49,018 nucleotides of DNA, from the NCBI GenBank assembly GCA_035720945.1, contig DASTNK010000035.1, forward strand, positions 1 through 49,018, written 5' to 3'. Positions 10,760 to 18,738 of this stretch are shown piece by piece. The notes under the pieces were generated by a model, which was not told the origin of the DNA, did no database searches, and worked only from the letters and a program-made list of their open reading frames with translations. How positions within the stretch are numbered: the stretch's first letter is position 1; each line of letters starts with the position of its first letter. Origin of the DNA: SCQX01 sp035720945. Lineage in GTDB: Bacteria > Pseudomonadota > Gammaproteobacteria > Burkholderiales > Burkholderiaceae_B. Position numbers and translations under genes: made by a program.

Positions 10760-11844
10760 ATCAGTTCTGGAGCGACCAGGTCGCCGGTCTCACACCGTAC
10801 ACCCCCGGCGAACAGCCCAAGGGTCAACCCATCGTCGATCTGCTCAAGCTCAACACCAACGAGAATCCGTACGGGCCGTCGCCACGCGTCATCGAGGCCA
10901 TTCAGGCGGCGGTCGGAGACCGGCTCAAACTCTACCCCGACTATTCCGCCGCCGCGCTGCGCGCGGCCATCGCCGATCTGCATGGCCTTGCGCCGGAACA
11001 AGTGTTCCTGGGGAACGGTTCGGATGAAGTTCTGGCCCACGTGTTCGACGCGTTGTTCCGCAAACCGGGGCGGGCATTGGTCATGCCCGACATCTCGTAC
11101 AGCTTCTATCGGACGTATTGCCGGCTGTACGACATCGAGCCGGAACTCATCCCGCTGGCCGAGGATTTCTCGATCCGGGTGGACGATTATCTGCGGCCGC
11201 GCGCAACGGTGCCGGCCGGAATCATCTTCGCCAATCCGAACGCGCCCACCGGCATCGCGCTTTCGGTGGACGACATCGAACGCATTCTGCTGGCGAATCC
11301 GGATTGCCCGGTGGCTGTCGATGAGGCCTACGTGGATTTCGGCGCGGAATCGGCCATCCCCCTGTTGGCCCGCCACCCCAATCTGGTCGTTATCCACACG
11401 CTGTCCAAATCGCGCTCTCTCGCGGGGTTGCGTGTCGGATTCGCCCTGGCCGGGGCGCCCATCATCGAGGCGCTGACCCGGGTCAAGGATAGCTTCAACT
11501 CCTACCCGCTCGACACCCTGGCCCAGGCGGGCGCCGTGGCCGCGATCCAGGACACGGCCTATTTCGACGCGACGCGCGAAAAGGTCATCGCCGCGCGCGA
11601 TGACCTCGCGCGACGGCTGTCCGGCATGGGTTTCGAGGTGCTGCCGTCCCGCACGAATTTCATCTTCGCCCGGCATCCGGCCCATGCCGCCCAGGACATC
11701 AGCCAGGCCTTGCGCGACAAGCATATCCTGGTGCGTCATTTCCGGCTTCCACGGATCGAGCAATTTCTGCGCATCACCGTGGGAACTCCCGGCGATTGCG
11801 ACCGTCTATGTAGAGTTCTGGCCGCGTTTCTGGGTACGCCCTGA
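10756..11844 (+). CDS. hisC: Histidinol-phosphate aminotransferase, GTG start
   Basis: PLP enzyme of histidine synthesis that converts imidazole acetol phosphate to histidinol phosphate. The 362-residue protein is a fold-type I aminotransferase with the Schiff-base lysine at residue 218 (HTLSKSRSLAGLRVG), the NPNAPTG motif and the conserved DEAYVDF. The GTG at 10756 has a good CAGGAG at 10745-10750 and overlaps the der stop as GTGA. It lies outside any visible his operon, so a second hisC may exist elsewhere; a role in another aminotransferase step cannot be excluded from sequence alone. Confidence 0.92.
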   Translation: MNQFWSDQVAGLTPYTPGEQPKGQPIVDLLKLNTNENPYGPSPRVIEAIQAAVGDRLKLYPDYSAAALRAAIADLHGLAPEQVFLGNGSDEVLAHVFDALFRKPGRALVMPDISYSFYRTYCRLYDIEPELIPLAEDFSIRVDDYLRPRATVPAGIIFANPNAPTGIALSVDDIERILLANPDCPVAVDEAYVDFGAESAIPLLARHPNLVVIHTLSKSRSLAGLRVGFALAGAPIIEALTRVKDSFNSYPLDTLAQAGAVAAIQDTAYFDATREKVIAARDDLARRLSGMGFEVLPSRTNFIFARHPAHAAQDISQALRDKHILVRHFRLPRIEQFLRITVGTPGDCDRLCRVLAAFLGTP

Positions 11845-11926
11845 CGAGCCCAACGACCTGGATGCGCTGTTTGGTCAATCCGTGTTTGTATGCGCGAATC
11901 AACCAAGCGGCACACCAGGGCGCGCG

Positions 11927-11956
11927 TTGGCGCATTGAGGGAAAACCCTGTAAAGT
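11927..11956 (+). promoter_or_regulatory. Putative promoter of hfq
   Basis: TTGGCG (11927-11932) and TAAAGT (11951-11956) are separated by 18 bases, with a TG just before the -10. A small AGGG-AAAA-CCCT hairpin lies in the spacer. The site sits in the 162-base gap between hisC and hfq. The -35 matches consensus at the TTG only, so the call is tentative. Confidence 0.35.
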
Positions 11957-11974
11957 ACGACTTCACCAAGTCGT
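11957..11974 (+). other. Hairpin in the hfq 5' leader
   Basis: ACGACTT, a CACC loop and AAGTCGT form a perfect 7-bp stem followed by TTTATC and an A-rich tract (CAAAAAACAAC) up to the GGAG ribosome-binding site. In E. coli, Hfq represses its own mRNA by binding the leader, and A-rich single-stranded stretches are the kind of sequence its distal face binds. A role in autoregulation is inference. Confidence 0.4.
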
Positions 11975-12006
11975 TTATCAAAAAACAACACACTGGAGCC
12001 TAGCCA

Positions 12007-12243
12007 ATGAGCAATAAAGGGCAAACATTACAAGATCCGTTTCTGAACGCACTGCGCAAGGATCACGTGCCCGTGTCAATATATCTGGTGAATGGGATCA
12101 AGTTGCAGGGCCAGGTTGAATCTTTCGATCAATATGTCGTCTTGTTGCGCAATACCGTTACCCAAATGGTTTACAAGCACGCGATTTCCACCGTCGTTCC
12201 TGCCCGTCCGGTCAATTTCCAGGCGGATGACTCCGCCGAGTGA
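12007..12243 (+). CDS. hfq: RNA chaperone Hfq
   Basis: Sm-like hexameric RNA chaperone that pairs small RNAs with mRNAs. The 78-residue length is typical. The Sm1 motif spans about residues 15-50 (DHVPVSIYLVNGIKLQG then FDQYVVLL), and the Sm2 signature VYKHAISTVVP is intact. The N-terminal QTLQDPFLNALRK carries the conserved Gln and Phe of the proximal face. Only a short tail follows the Sm core. A good GGAGCC lies at 11995-12000. It is followed by hflX, as in most proteobacteria. Its presence makes Hfq-dependent small RNAs in this genome plausible. Confidence 0.98.
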   Translation: MSNKGQTLQDPFLNALRKDHVPVSIYLVNGIKLQGQVESFDQYVVLLRNTVTQMVYKHAISTVVPARPVNFQADDSAE

Positions 12244-12265
12244 GCAACCGGTTCGTTCCACCGAT

Positions 12266-12299
12266 ATCACCCGCCGCGTGCGTTGCGCCGGCGGGTGAT
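12266..12299 (+). terminator. Hairpin between hfq and hflX, possible attenuating terminator
   Basis: ATCACCCGCCG (12266-12276) pairs perfectly with CGGCGGGTGAT (12289-12299) around a 12-base loop. The following bases, TCATTCATGG, make a poor U-tract, so it is more likely a partial terminator or processing barrier than a full stop. It could set the high hfq to hflX ratio that is usual in this operon. Confidence 0.5.
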
Positions 12300-12352
12300 T
12301 CATTCATGGGCCCGTTCTTCGACAGCGGTTCGGTGGGCAGGGTTGCATCCGC

Positions 12353-13453
12353 ATGAAAGTGCTGATCATCAGCGTGGATCTGGGCAGCCCCGACTTCCAG
12401 GCGCACTCCGAGGAGTTCGCCATGCTGGCACGCGGCTCCGGGGCTGAGGTTGCGCATTGCCTGAGCGTGCGCCGCCAGCGTCCCGACGCCACCTACTTCA
12501 TCGGGTCCGGAAAACTGCAAGAGGCTATTCTGTTGGCCGATGACGCTCAGGTCGACGCGGTGTTGTTCGACCAGCCGCTGACCCCGGCGCAACAGCGCAA
12601 CCTCGAGCGTGAGTTCAAGCGGGCGGTGATCGACCGGGTTGGGCTGATCCTGGATATCTTCGCCCTGCGGGCCAAGAGCCGCGAGGGCAAGCTGCAGGTG
12701 GAGCTCGCCCGTCTGCAATACCTGTCCAGCCGTCTCACCCGCATGTGGAGCCATCTCGAACGCCAGCGTGGCGGTATCGGGGCCCGGGGAGGGCCGGGTG
12801 AGTCGCAACTGGAAATGGATCGGCGCATCATCATCGACAAGGTGCGTGGGCTGCGGACGCAGCTCGAGCGTGTGCAGCGTCAGCGCGTCACGCAGCGCCG
12901 GGCCCGGGCGCGCGGCACGACGTTGTCGGTATCCCTGGTGGGTTATACCAATGCGGGAAAATCAACGCTGTTCAATGCGCTGACCCGGGCGGGTGCCTAC
13001 GCGGCCGACCAGTTGTTCGCGACGCTGGACACCACCACGCGACGGCTGTGGATCGATGGCGCTGGGCAGGTGGTGGTTTCCGATACCGTGGGGTTCATCC
13101 GCGACCTGCCGCCCACCCTGATCGCCGCCTTCCGGGCCACACTTGAAGAAACCATCCACGCCGATCTGCTGCTGCATGTGGTGGATGCGGCGAGCCCACA
13201 GCGCGATGAACAGATCGCTGAAGTGGACAAAGTGCTGGCCGAAATCGGGGCGGGCGAAACCCCTTGCATACGGGTCTATAACAAGATCGATATGGCGGGC
13301 TATGCGCCTCGGGTCGAGCGGGATGAACATGGTACCATTGTGCGAGTCTTTGTAAGCGCCCTGGAACGCGATGGCCTGGACGGCTTGCGTGGGGCGATTG
13401 TCGAGTCAGGTCGAATCGCGGGAAATAATGCGTCTTCTATCGAACATGTTTAA
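12353..13453 (+). CDS. hflX: Ribosome-splitting GTPase HflX
   Basis: Obg-like GTPase that binds and splits stalled 70S ribosomes under stress. The 366-residue protein has the HflX-specific N-terminal domain (about 1-190, including GPGESQLEMDRR). The G domain follows, with P-loop VGYTNAGKSTL near residues 195-205, switch II DTVGFIRDLP and NKID as G4. An open ATG at 12353 starts the typical MKVLIISVDLGSPDFQ. The last 26 bases overlap the chosen hflK start. It lies in the standard hfq-hflX-hflK-hflC order. Confidence 0.96.
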   Translation: MKVLIISVDLGSPDFQAHSEEFAMLARGSGAEVAHCLSVRRQRPDATYFIGSGKLQEAILLADDAQVDAVLFDQPLTPAQQRNLEREFKRAVIDRVGLILDIFALRAKSREGKLQVELARLQYLSSRLTRMWSHLERQRGGIGARGGPGESQLEMDRRIIIDKVRGLRTQLERVQRQRVTQRRARARGTTLSVSLVGYTNAGKSTLFNALTRAGAYAADQLFATLDTTTRRLWIDGAGQVVVSDTVGFIRDLPPTLIAAFRATLEETIHADLLLHVVDAASPQRDEQIAEVDKVLAEIGAGETPCIRVYNKIDMAGYAPRVERDEHGTIVRVFVSALERDGLDGLRGAIVESGRIAGNNASSIEHV

Positions 13454-14774
13454 TTTGAACGATCCCGGTTGGGGACGTGGTGATGGCAACAACGGTGGCT
13501 CCGAGCCGCCCCGTCGTCCTGGCAAGGGTGATGGCCCACCCGATCTCGACGAGGTCTGGCGTGACTTCAACAACCGCCTGGGTTCCCTGTTCGGACGCAA
13601 ACCACGCCGCGGCGGTGGCTTTGGCGGTAACGGGGGCGGCGGCACGCCGGTCATGCTGCCCAAGGGGTCGCCCAAGCTTGCGGCCCTGGTCATTCTCGTC
13701 ATCATCGTGTTGTGGCTGGCGAGCGGCTTTCTCATTGTGCAGGAAGGGCAGGTGGCCGTGGTCACCCGTTTCGGCAAGTACACCAAGACGCTGCCTCCGG
13801 GTTTGCAGTGGCGTCTGCCGTATCCAATTGAAGACTCGCAGATGGTCAATATATCCAGACTGCGCACATTCGAGATCGGCTTTCGAGGGGGTGCGACCAA
13901 CAAGGTTCTGCCGGAAGCGCTCATGCTCACCAATGACGAGAACATCGTCGACGTGCAGTTCGTCGTGCAGTATCGCCTGAAGCCAGGCGGTGCGCCCGAC
14001 TACCTGTTCCGCACCAGCCATCCCGACGAAGCCGTGCGCCAGGCGGCCGAGACCGCCATGCGTGAGGTGGTCGGCAAGAAACCGATGGATCACATCCTGT
14101 ATTCGGGGCGTGCCGAGGTGGCCGCCGCCGTGCAGAAGCGTATCCAGAGCCTGCTGGACGAATACCAGACCGGTATCGAGGTCAGCACCGTGGCCATCCA
14201 GAACGTCCAGCCACCGGAGCAGGTGCAGGCGGCGTTCGATGACGCGGTCAAGGCCGGCCAAGACCGCGAGCGCCAGGTCAACGAGGGGACGGCCTACGCC
14301 AAGAAGGTCATTCCCGAGGCTGACGGCGAGGCCGCGCGGATGATCCAGCAGGCGGAAGGTTACAAGGCCAAGGTCATCGGCGACGCCCAAGGCAACACCG
14401 CGCGTTTCCTCAGCATCCAGTCCGAATACGCCAAGGCCCCCGAGATCACGCGTGAGCGCCTGTATCTGTCGACCATGCAGGACATTTTCCAGCACACCAG
14501 CAAGGTGATGATCGACGCCAACGCGTCGAACAACCTGCTTTATCTACCGCTGGATCGGCTCATGAAAGAAGCCGCCAACGAGGCCGCGACGCAATCCGCC
14601 GCCGCTTCCGCCGTGGCGACGGATGCTTCCTCGACGTCCTCGTCAGGGTCCTCGGCCTCGCCCAGCAAGGGCTCGCGGAAATCCGCCTCCGACACGGCGC
14701 GCCATGATTCATCGCTGCCCAGCGTTCCCGATTCCTTGCGGGACACGCTGTCGCTGGACCGATTCTCGCATTGA
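13428..14774 (+). CDS. hflK: FtsH protease modulator HflK
   Basis: SPFH/prohibitin-family membrane protein that with HflC encloses FtsH and limits its access to substrates. The first 80 residues are glycine- and proline-rich, then one transmembrane helix (about 84-104). The SPFH domain follows to about residue 330, and the C-terminus is Ser/Ala-rich. ATG 13428 follows GGGAA at 13420-13424; ATG 13446 (MFNLNDPGWG) is an alternative and gives six fewer residues. The total of 448 residues is close to the family norm. It overlaps hflX by 26 bases and precedes hflC by 14. Confidence 0.93.
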   Translation: MRLLSNMFNLNDPGWGRGDGNNGGSEPPRRPGKGDGPPDLDEVWRDFNNRLGSLFGRKPRRGGGFGGNGGGGTPVMLPKGSPKLAALVILVIIVLWLASGFLIVQEGQVAVVTRFGKYTKTLPPGLQWRLPYPIEDSQMVNISRLRTFEIGFRGGATNKVLPEALMLTNDENIVDVQFVVQYRLKPGGAPDYLFRTSHPDEAVRQAAETAMREVVGKKPMDHILYSGRAEVAAAVQKRIQSLLDEYQTGIEVSTVAIQNVQPPEQVQAAFDDAVKAGQDRERQVNEGTAYAKKVIPEADGEAARMIQQAEGYKAKVIGDAQGNTARFLSIQSEYAKAPEITRERLYLSTMQDIFQHTSKVMIDANASNNLLYLPLDRLMKEAANEAATQSAAASAVATDASSTSSSGSSASPSKGSRKSASDTARHDSSLPSVPDSLRDTLSLDRFSH

Positions 14775-14788
14775 TGAAAGGGGCTACC

Positions 14789-15700
14789 ATGCAACGTTTT
14801 TTCCCCGCCCTGATCGGACTGATCGTTCTTGTCGGAATTCTGTCGTCGTGCGTGTTCACGGTCGGTGAGCGCGACGATGCGTTGGTGTTTTCGCTCGGTG
14901 AGGTGCGCAAGACCATCACCGAGCCAGGGCTGTATTTCAAATTACCGCCTCCTTTCGAAAACGTGGTGCTGCTCGACAAGCGTCTGCAGACCATCGAGAC
15001 CAATCAGCCCGAACGCATCCAGACGTCCGAGAAAAAGAACCTGCTGATCGATTCCTTCGTGAAGTGGCGCATCTCCAATCCGCGCCTGTTCTACGTGACG
15101 TTCGGCTCCAACACCCGTGCCGCGCAGGAACGCCTGCAGGCGCAGATTCGTGACGCCTTGAACGCCTCGGTCAACGTGCGTACCGTCAAGGACGTGATCG
15201 CCAATCAGCGCGACGCCATCTTGAAAGAAGTGCTTGGGGCGGTTCAGAGGCGCGCCAAGCCGCTGGGGGTGGATGTGGTCGATGTGCGCCTGCGCCGCAT
15301 CGAGTTCGCGCCTGAGATTTCGGAATCCGTCTATCGCCGCATGGAGGCAGAACGCAAGCAGGAAGCCAACCGCCTGCGTGCCACCGGTGCCGCCGACAGC
15401 GAGAAAATCCGTGCCGAGGCTGACCGCCAACGCCAGGAAATCCTGGCCAAGGCTTATGCCAAGGCCCAGACCATCAAGGGCGAGGGCGATGCCGACGCGT
15501 CCTCCATTTATGCCAAGGCGTATTCCAAGGATCCGAAGTTCTACAGCTTCTACAAAAGTCTGCTGGCCTATCGCGACGCGTTCTCCAAGCCCACCGACCT
15601 GTTGGTGCTGAGCCCGAAATCGGAGTTCTTCCGGTTCTGGAACTCATCCACGGGCGGCGCGACAGGGGGCGGAGCGCTCAAGGCCGGCGCGGCCCATTGA
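14789..15700 (+). CDS. hflC: FtsH protease modulator HflC
   Basis: Partner of HflK in the membrane cage around FtsH. The 303-residue protein has an N-terminal transmembrane helix (about 4-22), the SPFH domain starting VFTVGERDDALVFSLGEV, and the conserved C-terminal helix with DPKFYSFYKSLLAYRDAF. In-frame TTG and ATG codons occur at 14771 and 14774, but the AAAGGGG at 14777-14783 positions the ribosome at ATG 14789, the start of MQRFFPALIG. A small DUF2065 gene that often follows hflC in related genomes is missing; instead a structured, gene-free region leads to hisZ. Confidence 0.95.
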   Translation: MQRFFPALIGLIVLVGILSSCVFTVGERDDALVFSLGEVRKTITEPGLYFKLPPPFENVVLLDKRLQTIETNQPERIQTSEKKNLLIDSFVKWRISNPRLFYVTFGSNTRAAQERLQAQIRDALNASVNVRTVKDVIANQRDAILKEVLGAVQRRAKPLGVDVVDVRLRRIEFAPEISESVYRRMEAERKQEANRLRATGAADSEKIRAEADRQRQEILAKAYAKAQTIKGEGDADASSIYAKAYSKDPKFYSFYKSLLAYRDAFSKPTDLLVLSPKSEFFRFWNSSTGGATGGGALKAGAAH

Positions 15701-15752
15701 GGTGGTTGTCGCATTTATCCACCCGCAAAATGGCGTAACGGAATAAATCGGC

Positions 15753-15758
15753 TATACT
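15753..15758 (+). promoter_or_regulatory. -10 box (TATACT) upstream of the candidate small RNA
   Basis: TATACT matches the sigma-70 -10 consensus at five of six positions. It lies in the hflC-hisZ gap. The -35 is weak (TGGCGT at 15731-15736 with a 16-base spacer). Transcription would begin near 15765, just before the two hairpins described next. Confidence 0.4.
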
Positions 15759-15764
15759 ACTTTG

Positions 15765-15896
15765 TAAGTTTTTAGATGGGTCATGCGCCCGTCACGACCC
15801 GGCTCGTGCCGGGTTGTGGCTTTAGCGGGTTTCGCGACGCACGACACCGCCTTCGCAAGCGACTTGGCGGGCTTACGCCCCAAGTCGCTTTTTTCT
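15765..15896 (+). ncRNA. Candidate small RNA between hflC and hisZ
   Basis: No credible protein gene lies in the 248 bases between hflC and hisZ. After a TATACT box, the sequence forms a 13-bp stem (15791-15803 with 15808-15820, two G-U pairs) capped by UCGU. A mostly unpaired stretch follows, then an 11-bp GC-rich terminator stem with six T residues. The expected transcript is about 130 nt, a usual size for Hfq-dependent small RNAs, whose 3' terminator and U-tail bind Hfq. It could instead be the long 3' end of the hfq-hflXKC mRNA. No match to a named RNA family is claimed. Confidence 0.38.
15857..15894 (+). terminator. Strong rho-independent terminator upstream of hisZ
   Basis: AAGCGACTTGG (15857-15867) pairs with CCAAGTCGCTT (15880-15890) in a perfect 11-bp stem around a 12-base loop. 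The T-run covers 15889-15894. It lies 157 bases past the hflC stop, further than usual for a simple operon terminator, and 54 bases before hisZ, so hisZ-purA needs its own promoter (a weak TTGTTC-18-TATTCA is present at 15896-15925). Confidence 0.85.
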
Positions 15897-15948
15897 TGTT
15901 CATCAAACCTGTCGACCTCTATTCATTGGTCTTGTCCGGATCGCCAAG

Positions 15949-17112
15949 ATGTCCAACTGGCTGTTGCCTGAAAACCTGGCTGATGTGCTGCCCGCCGAGG
16001 CGCGCCGCATCGAGGAATTGCGACGCGAATTGCTCGACTTGTACCGTACGTACGGCTACGAGCTGGTTGCGCCGCCCCTGGCCGAATACCTGGATTCCCT
16101 GCTGTCTGGCGCTGGCCATGACCTGAACCTGCGCACCTGCAAGCTGGTCGATCAGCTTTCGGGCCGCACCCTTGGCGTCCGGGCCGACATGACCCCCCAG
16201 GTTTCGCGCATCGACGCGCACCTGCTCAATCGGGAGGGGGTGGCACGGCTTTGCTATTGTGGTTCGGTGCTGCACGCCCGCCCGGCCGGCTTGCTGTCCG
16301 AGCGCGAGTTGCTGCAGATCGGCGCCGAGCTGTTTGGCCATGCCGGGGTCGAGGCCGATATCGAAATCATCCAGCTTGCGCTGGAAAGCGTGGGCCGTGC
16401 CGGCATCGGGCATGCCCGGCTCGACTTGAATCATCCAGGTATCGTGCATGCCATTGTGCGCGCCGATCCGGCGCTCGAGGGCGTGGAAGAAGATGTTTTC
16501 CAGCTGTTGTGCGCCAAAGATCGCCCCGGGCTGGTCGAACTCGGCCAGCGGTTGCCCGGGCTTCGCGCCGATAGCCTCGATGCACTGTGCGCACTGACCT
16601 CTCTCTACGGGGGGACCGAAGTCCTCGACGAGGCATGGCGGGTGCTGCCGCCGTTGCCGACTTTGCGCGCGGCCCTGGGCGATTTGCGCACGTTGGTCGC
16701 GGCGCTGCCGCATCACGAGTTCAGTGTCGATCTGGCCGATCTGGGCAGTGGCTATGGGTATCATTCGGGCGTGGTGTTTTCCGTGTACGCCCAGGGCTGG
16801 CACGACGCGCTTGTGAAAGGCGGGCGCTACGATGGCATGGGTAAGGCGTTTGGCCGGGCACGCCCGGCCACCGGGTTCAGTCTTGATTTGCGTAAATTGT
16901 CGGCCGGCCTGCCCACGGCGCCGTTGTCCCGCGCGATCCGGGCCCCGTGGGGTACGGCGCCCGATCTGCTGGAGGCGGTGCGCGCCTTGCGTGGCGCCGG
17001 CGAGGTCGTCGTGCAGGCTCTGCCTGGCCAGGCGTACCAGATGGATGAGTTCAGCGTCGATCGTGAATTGGTCGTCGAAGACGGTGTGTGGAGAACAAGG
17101 GCGATCGAATAA
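15949..17112 (+). CDS. hisZ: ATP phosphoribosyltransferase regulatory subunit HisZ
   Basis: HisRS-like protein without synthetase activity that binds the short form of HisG and makes the first step of histidine synthesis active and histidine-sensitive. The 387-residue protein aligns in pattern with the HisRS catalytic core (MSNWLLPENLADVLPAEARRIEELRRELL; later VRADMTPQVSRIDAHLL, GGRYDGMGKAFGRARPATGFSLDL). It lacks the anticodon-binding domain and the LVRGLDYY-type histidine signature of true HisRS. In many genomes, including Burkholderiales, hisZ precedes purA, as here. The ATG at 15949 is the only good start. Confidence 0.94.
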   Translation: MSNWLLPENLADVLPAEARRIEELRRELLDLYRTYGYELVAPPLAEYLDSLLSGAGHDLNLRTCKLVDQLSGRTLGVRADMTPQVSRIDAHLLNREGVARLCYCGSVLHARPAGLLSERELLQIGAELFGHAGVEADIEIIQLALESVGRAGIGHARLDLNHPGIVHAIVRADPALEGVEEDVFQLLCAKDRPGLVELGQRLPGLRADSLDALCALTSLYGGTEVLDEAWRVLPPLPTLRAALGDLRTLVAALPHHEFSVDLADLGSGYGYHSGVVFSVYAQGWHDALVKGGRYDGMGKAFGRARPATGFSLDLRKLSAGLPTAPLSRAIRAPWGTAPDLLEAVRALRGAGEVVVQALPGQAYQMDEFSVDRELVVEDGVWRTRAIE

Positions 17113-17192
17113 CCGCGTGGCATGCGGTGCATCGCCTGATCTTTAATCCTATTGGCCCGCTGTACCGGGGCCGATGCTTTTCGATATGCGAC

Positions 17193-18488
17193 ATGAGCAA
17201 GAACATTGTAATCATCGGCACCCAGTGGGGTGACGAAGGCAAAGGCAAGATCGTCGACTGGCTGGCCGAATCGGCACAGGGCGTCGTTCGTTTCCAGGGT
17301 GGCCACAACGCCGGCCACACCTTGTGGATCAACGGTAAGAAAACCATTCTTCGGTTGATTCCATCGGGCATCATGCACCCCAATGTGACCTGCTATATCG
17401 GGAATGGGGTCGTCTTGTCGCCCGAGGCGCTGTTGACCGAAATCGCCGAACTCGAGCAGGCGGGGCTCGAAGTGCGCTCCCGCCTGCAGATCTCGCCCGC
17501 CTGCCCGCTGATTCTGCCGTATCACGTGGCGCTCGATCAGGCGCGCGAGGCGCGCAAAGGCCCCGGCAAGATCGGGACGACCGGCCGGGGCATCGGGCCG
17601 GCCTACGAAGACAAGGTCGCGCGCCGGGCGCTGCGCCTGCAGGATCTCTACGATCCCGCGATTTTCGATGAAAAACTGGCCGAGGTGCTGGACTATCACA
17701 ACTTCGTGCTGACCAACTACCTGGGTGGGAAGGCCCTCAGCGCCACCGAGGTGCGCGATAAGGTCATGGCGTTGGCGCCCCGTATCGAGCCCATGGTGGC
17801 CGATGTCTCGAACAATCTGAGCATTGCCCAGAAAGCGGGCCACAATCTCCTGTTCGAAGGCGCCCAGGGGGCGTTGCTCGATGTGGATCACGGCACGTAT
17901 CCGTATGTCACCAGCAGCAACTGCGTTGCCGGTGCCGCAGCCGCCGGCGCCGGCGTGGGGCCGCAATCGCTGCATTACGTGCTCGGTATCGCCAAGGCGT
18001 ACACCACGCGTGTTGGCTCTGGGCCGTTCCCCACCGAGCTCCTGGATGATACCGGTGCCCGCCTGGCCACGGTCGGCAAGGAGTTCGGTTCGGTAACCGG
18101 TCGCCCGCGCCGTTGCGGTTGGTTCGACGGGGCTGCCATGAAGCGTTCCGTGGCCATCAACGGTATCTCGGGGCTGTGCATCACCAAGCTCGACGTGCTG
18201 GACGGCGTCGAAGAAATCAAAATCGGCGTGGGCTATCGCTACAAAGGCCAGTTCCTCGACGTTCTGCCCTATGGCGCGCACGCCGCCGCCGAGGCTGAAC
18301 CCGTCCTGGAGGAAATGGCCGGGTGGCCCGAGTCAACGGTGGGTATCACCGAATACGACAAGCTGCCTGTGAACGCCCGCCGCTACCTCGAACGCATCTC
18401 CGACGTCTGCGAGGTGCCCATCGACATGGTGTCCACGGGACCGGATCGCCTCGAAACCATCGTGTTGCACCATCCCTTCAACGGATAG
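17193..18488 (+). CDS. purA: Adenylosuccinate synthetase
   Basis: Joins IMP and aspartate using GTP to form adenylosuccinate, the committed step to AMP. The 431-residue protein starts MSKNIVIIGTQWGDEGKGK, with the phosphate loop at about residues 13-19 (catalytic Asp14). GGHNAGHT carries the catalytic histidine, and the conserved TTGRGIGPAYEDK and GSGPFPTEL follow. The open frame extends 35 codons upstream, but the extension has no family resemblance, so the start is placed at ATG 17193. An 80-base gap separates it from hisZ. Confidence 0.97.
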   Translation: MSKNIVIIGTQWGDEGKGKIVDWLAESAQGVVRFQGGHNAGHTLWINGKKTILRLIPSGIMHPNVTCYIGNGVVLSPEALLTEIAELEQAGLEVRSRLQISPACPLILPYHVALDQAREARKGPGKIGTTGRGIGPAYEDKVARRALRLQDLYDPAIFDEKLAEVLDYHNFVLTNYLGGKALSATEVRDKVMALAPRIEPMVADVSNNLSIAQKAGHNLLFEGAQGALLDVDHGTYPYVTSSNCVAGAAAAGAGVGPQSLHYVLGIAKAYTTRVGSGPFPTELLDDTGARLATVGKEFGSVTGRPRRCGWFDGAAMKRSVAINGISGLCITKLDVLDGVEEIKIGVGYRYKGQFLDVLPYGAHAAAEAEPVLEEMAGWPESTVGITEYDKLPVNARRYLERISDVCEVPIDMVSTGPDRLETIVLHHPFNG

Positions 18489-18547
18489 GCAGGGTGGGGT
18501 GTGACACCCCGGGTGTTGCGTCCAATCCATGGGTTTTCGGTGAAAAC

Positions 18548-18571
18548 GGCGAAATCCGGCCGGATTTCGCC
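18548..18571. terminator. Perfect 24-bp palindrome after purA, probable terminator
   Basis: GGCGAAATCC, a GGCC centre and GGATTTCGCC form a perfectly self-complementary 24-mer 60 bases past the purA stop. As RNA it gives a 10-bp stem. The downstream bases (TCTTGGTCTTTG) are only moderately T-rich. It could work as a terminator or as a protein-binding palindrome; position favours termination. Confidence 0.55.
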
Positions 18572-18738
18572 TCTTGGTCTTTGCGCCGAGGCTTGCGGGG
18601 TTTACTATTACGAACCAATCCCCCTGGCTGTAACATTTTTCCAACGCCCCCTGATGGGGCGACAAGTGTTTGTTCCAGCCTGGGTGGGGCCGTATTCGTA
18701 TTCTTTACCGCGTTCATATTGTCGAAGGAGCCTATCGC

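Noticed and set aside
15765..15948. Histidine attenuator leader for hisZ
   Set aside because: No peptide with a run of histidine codons is present in the leader, so classical his attenuation is not supported.
15776..16126. 116-residue open frame across the terminator into hisZ
   Set aside because: It would read through two stable hairpins, has no ribosome-binding site and no recognisable motif.
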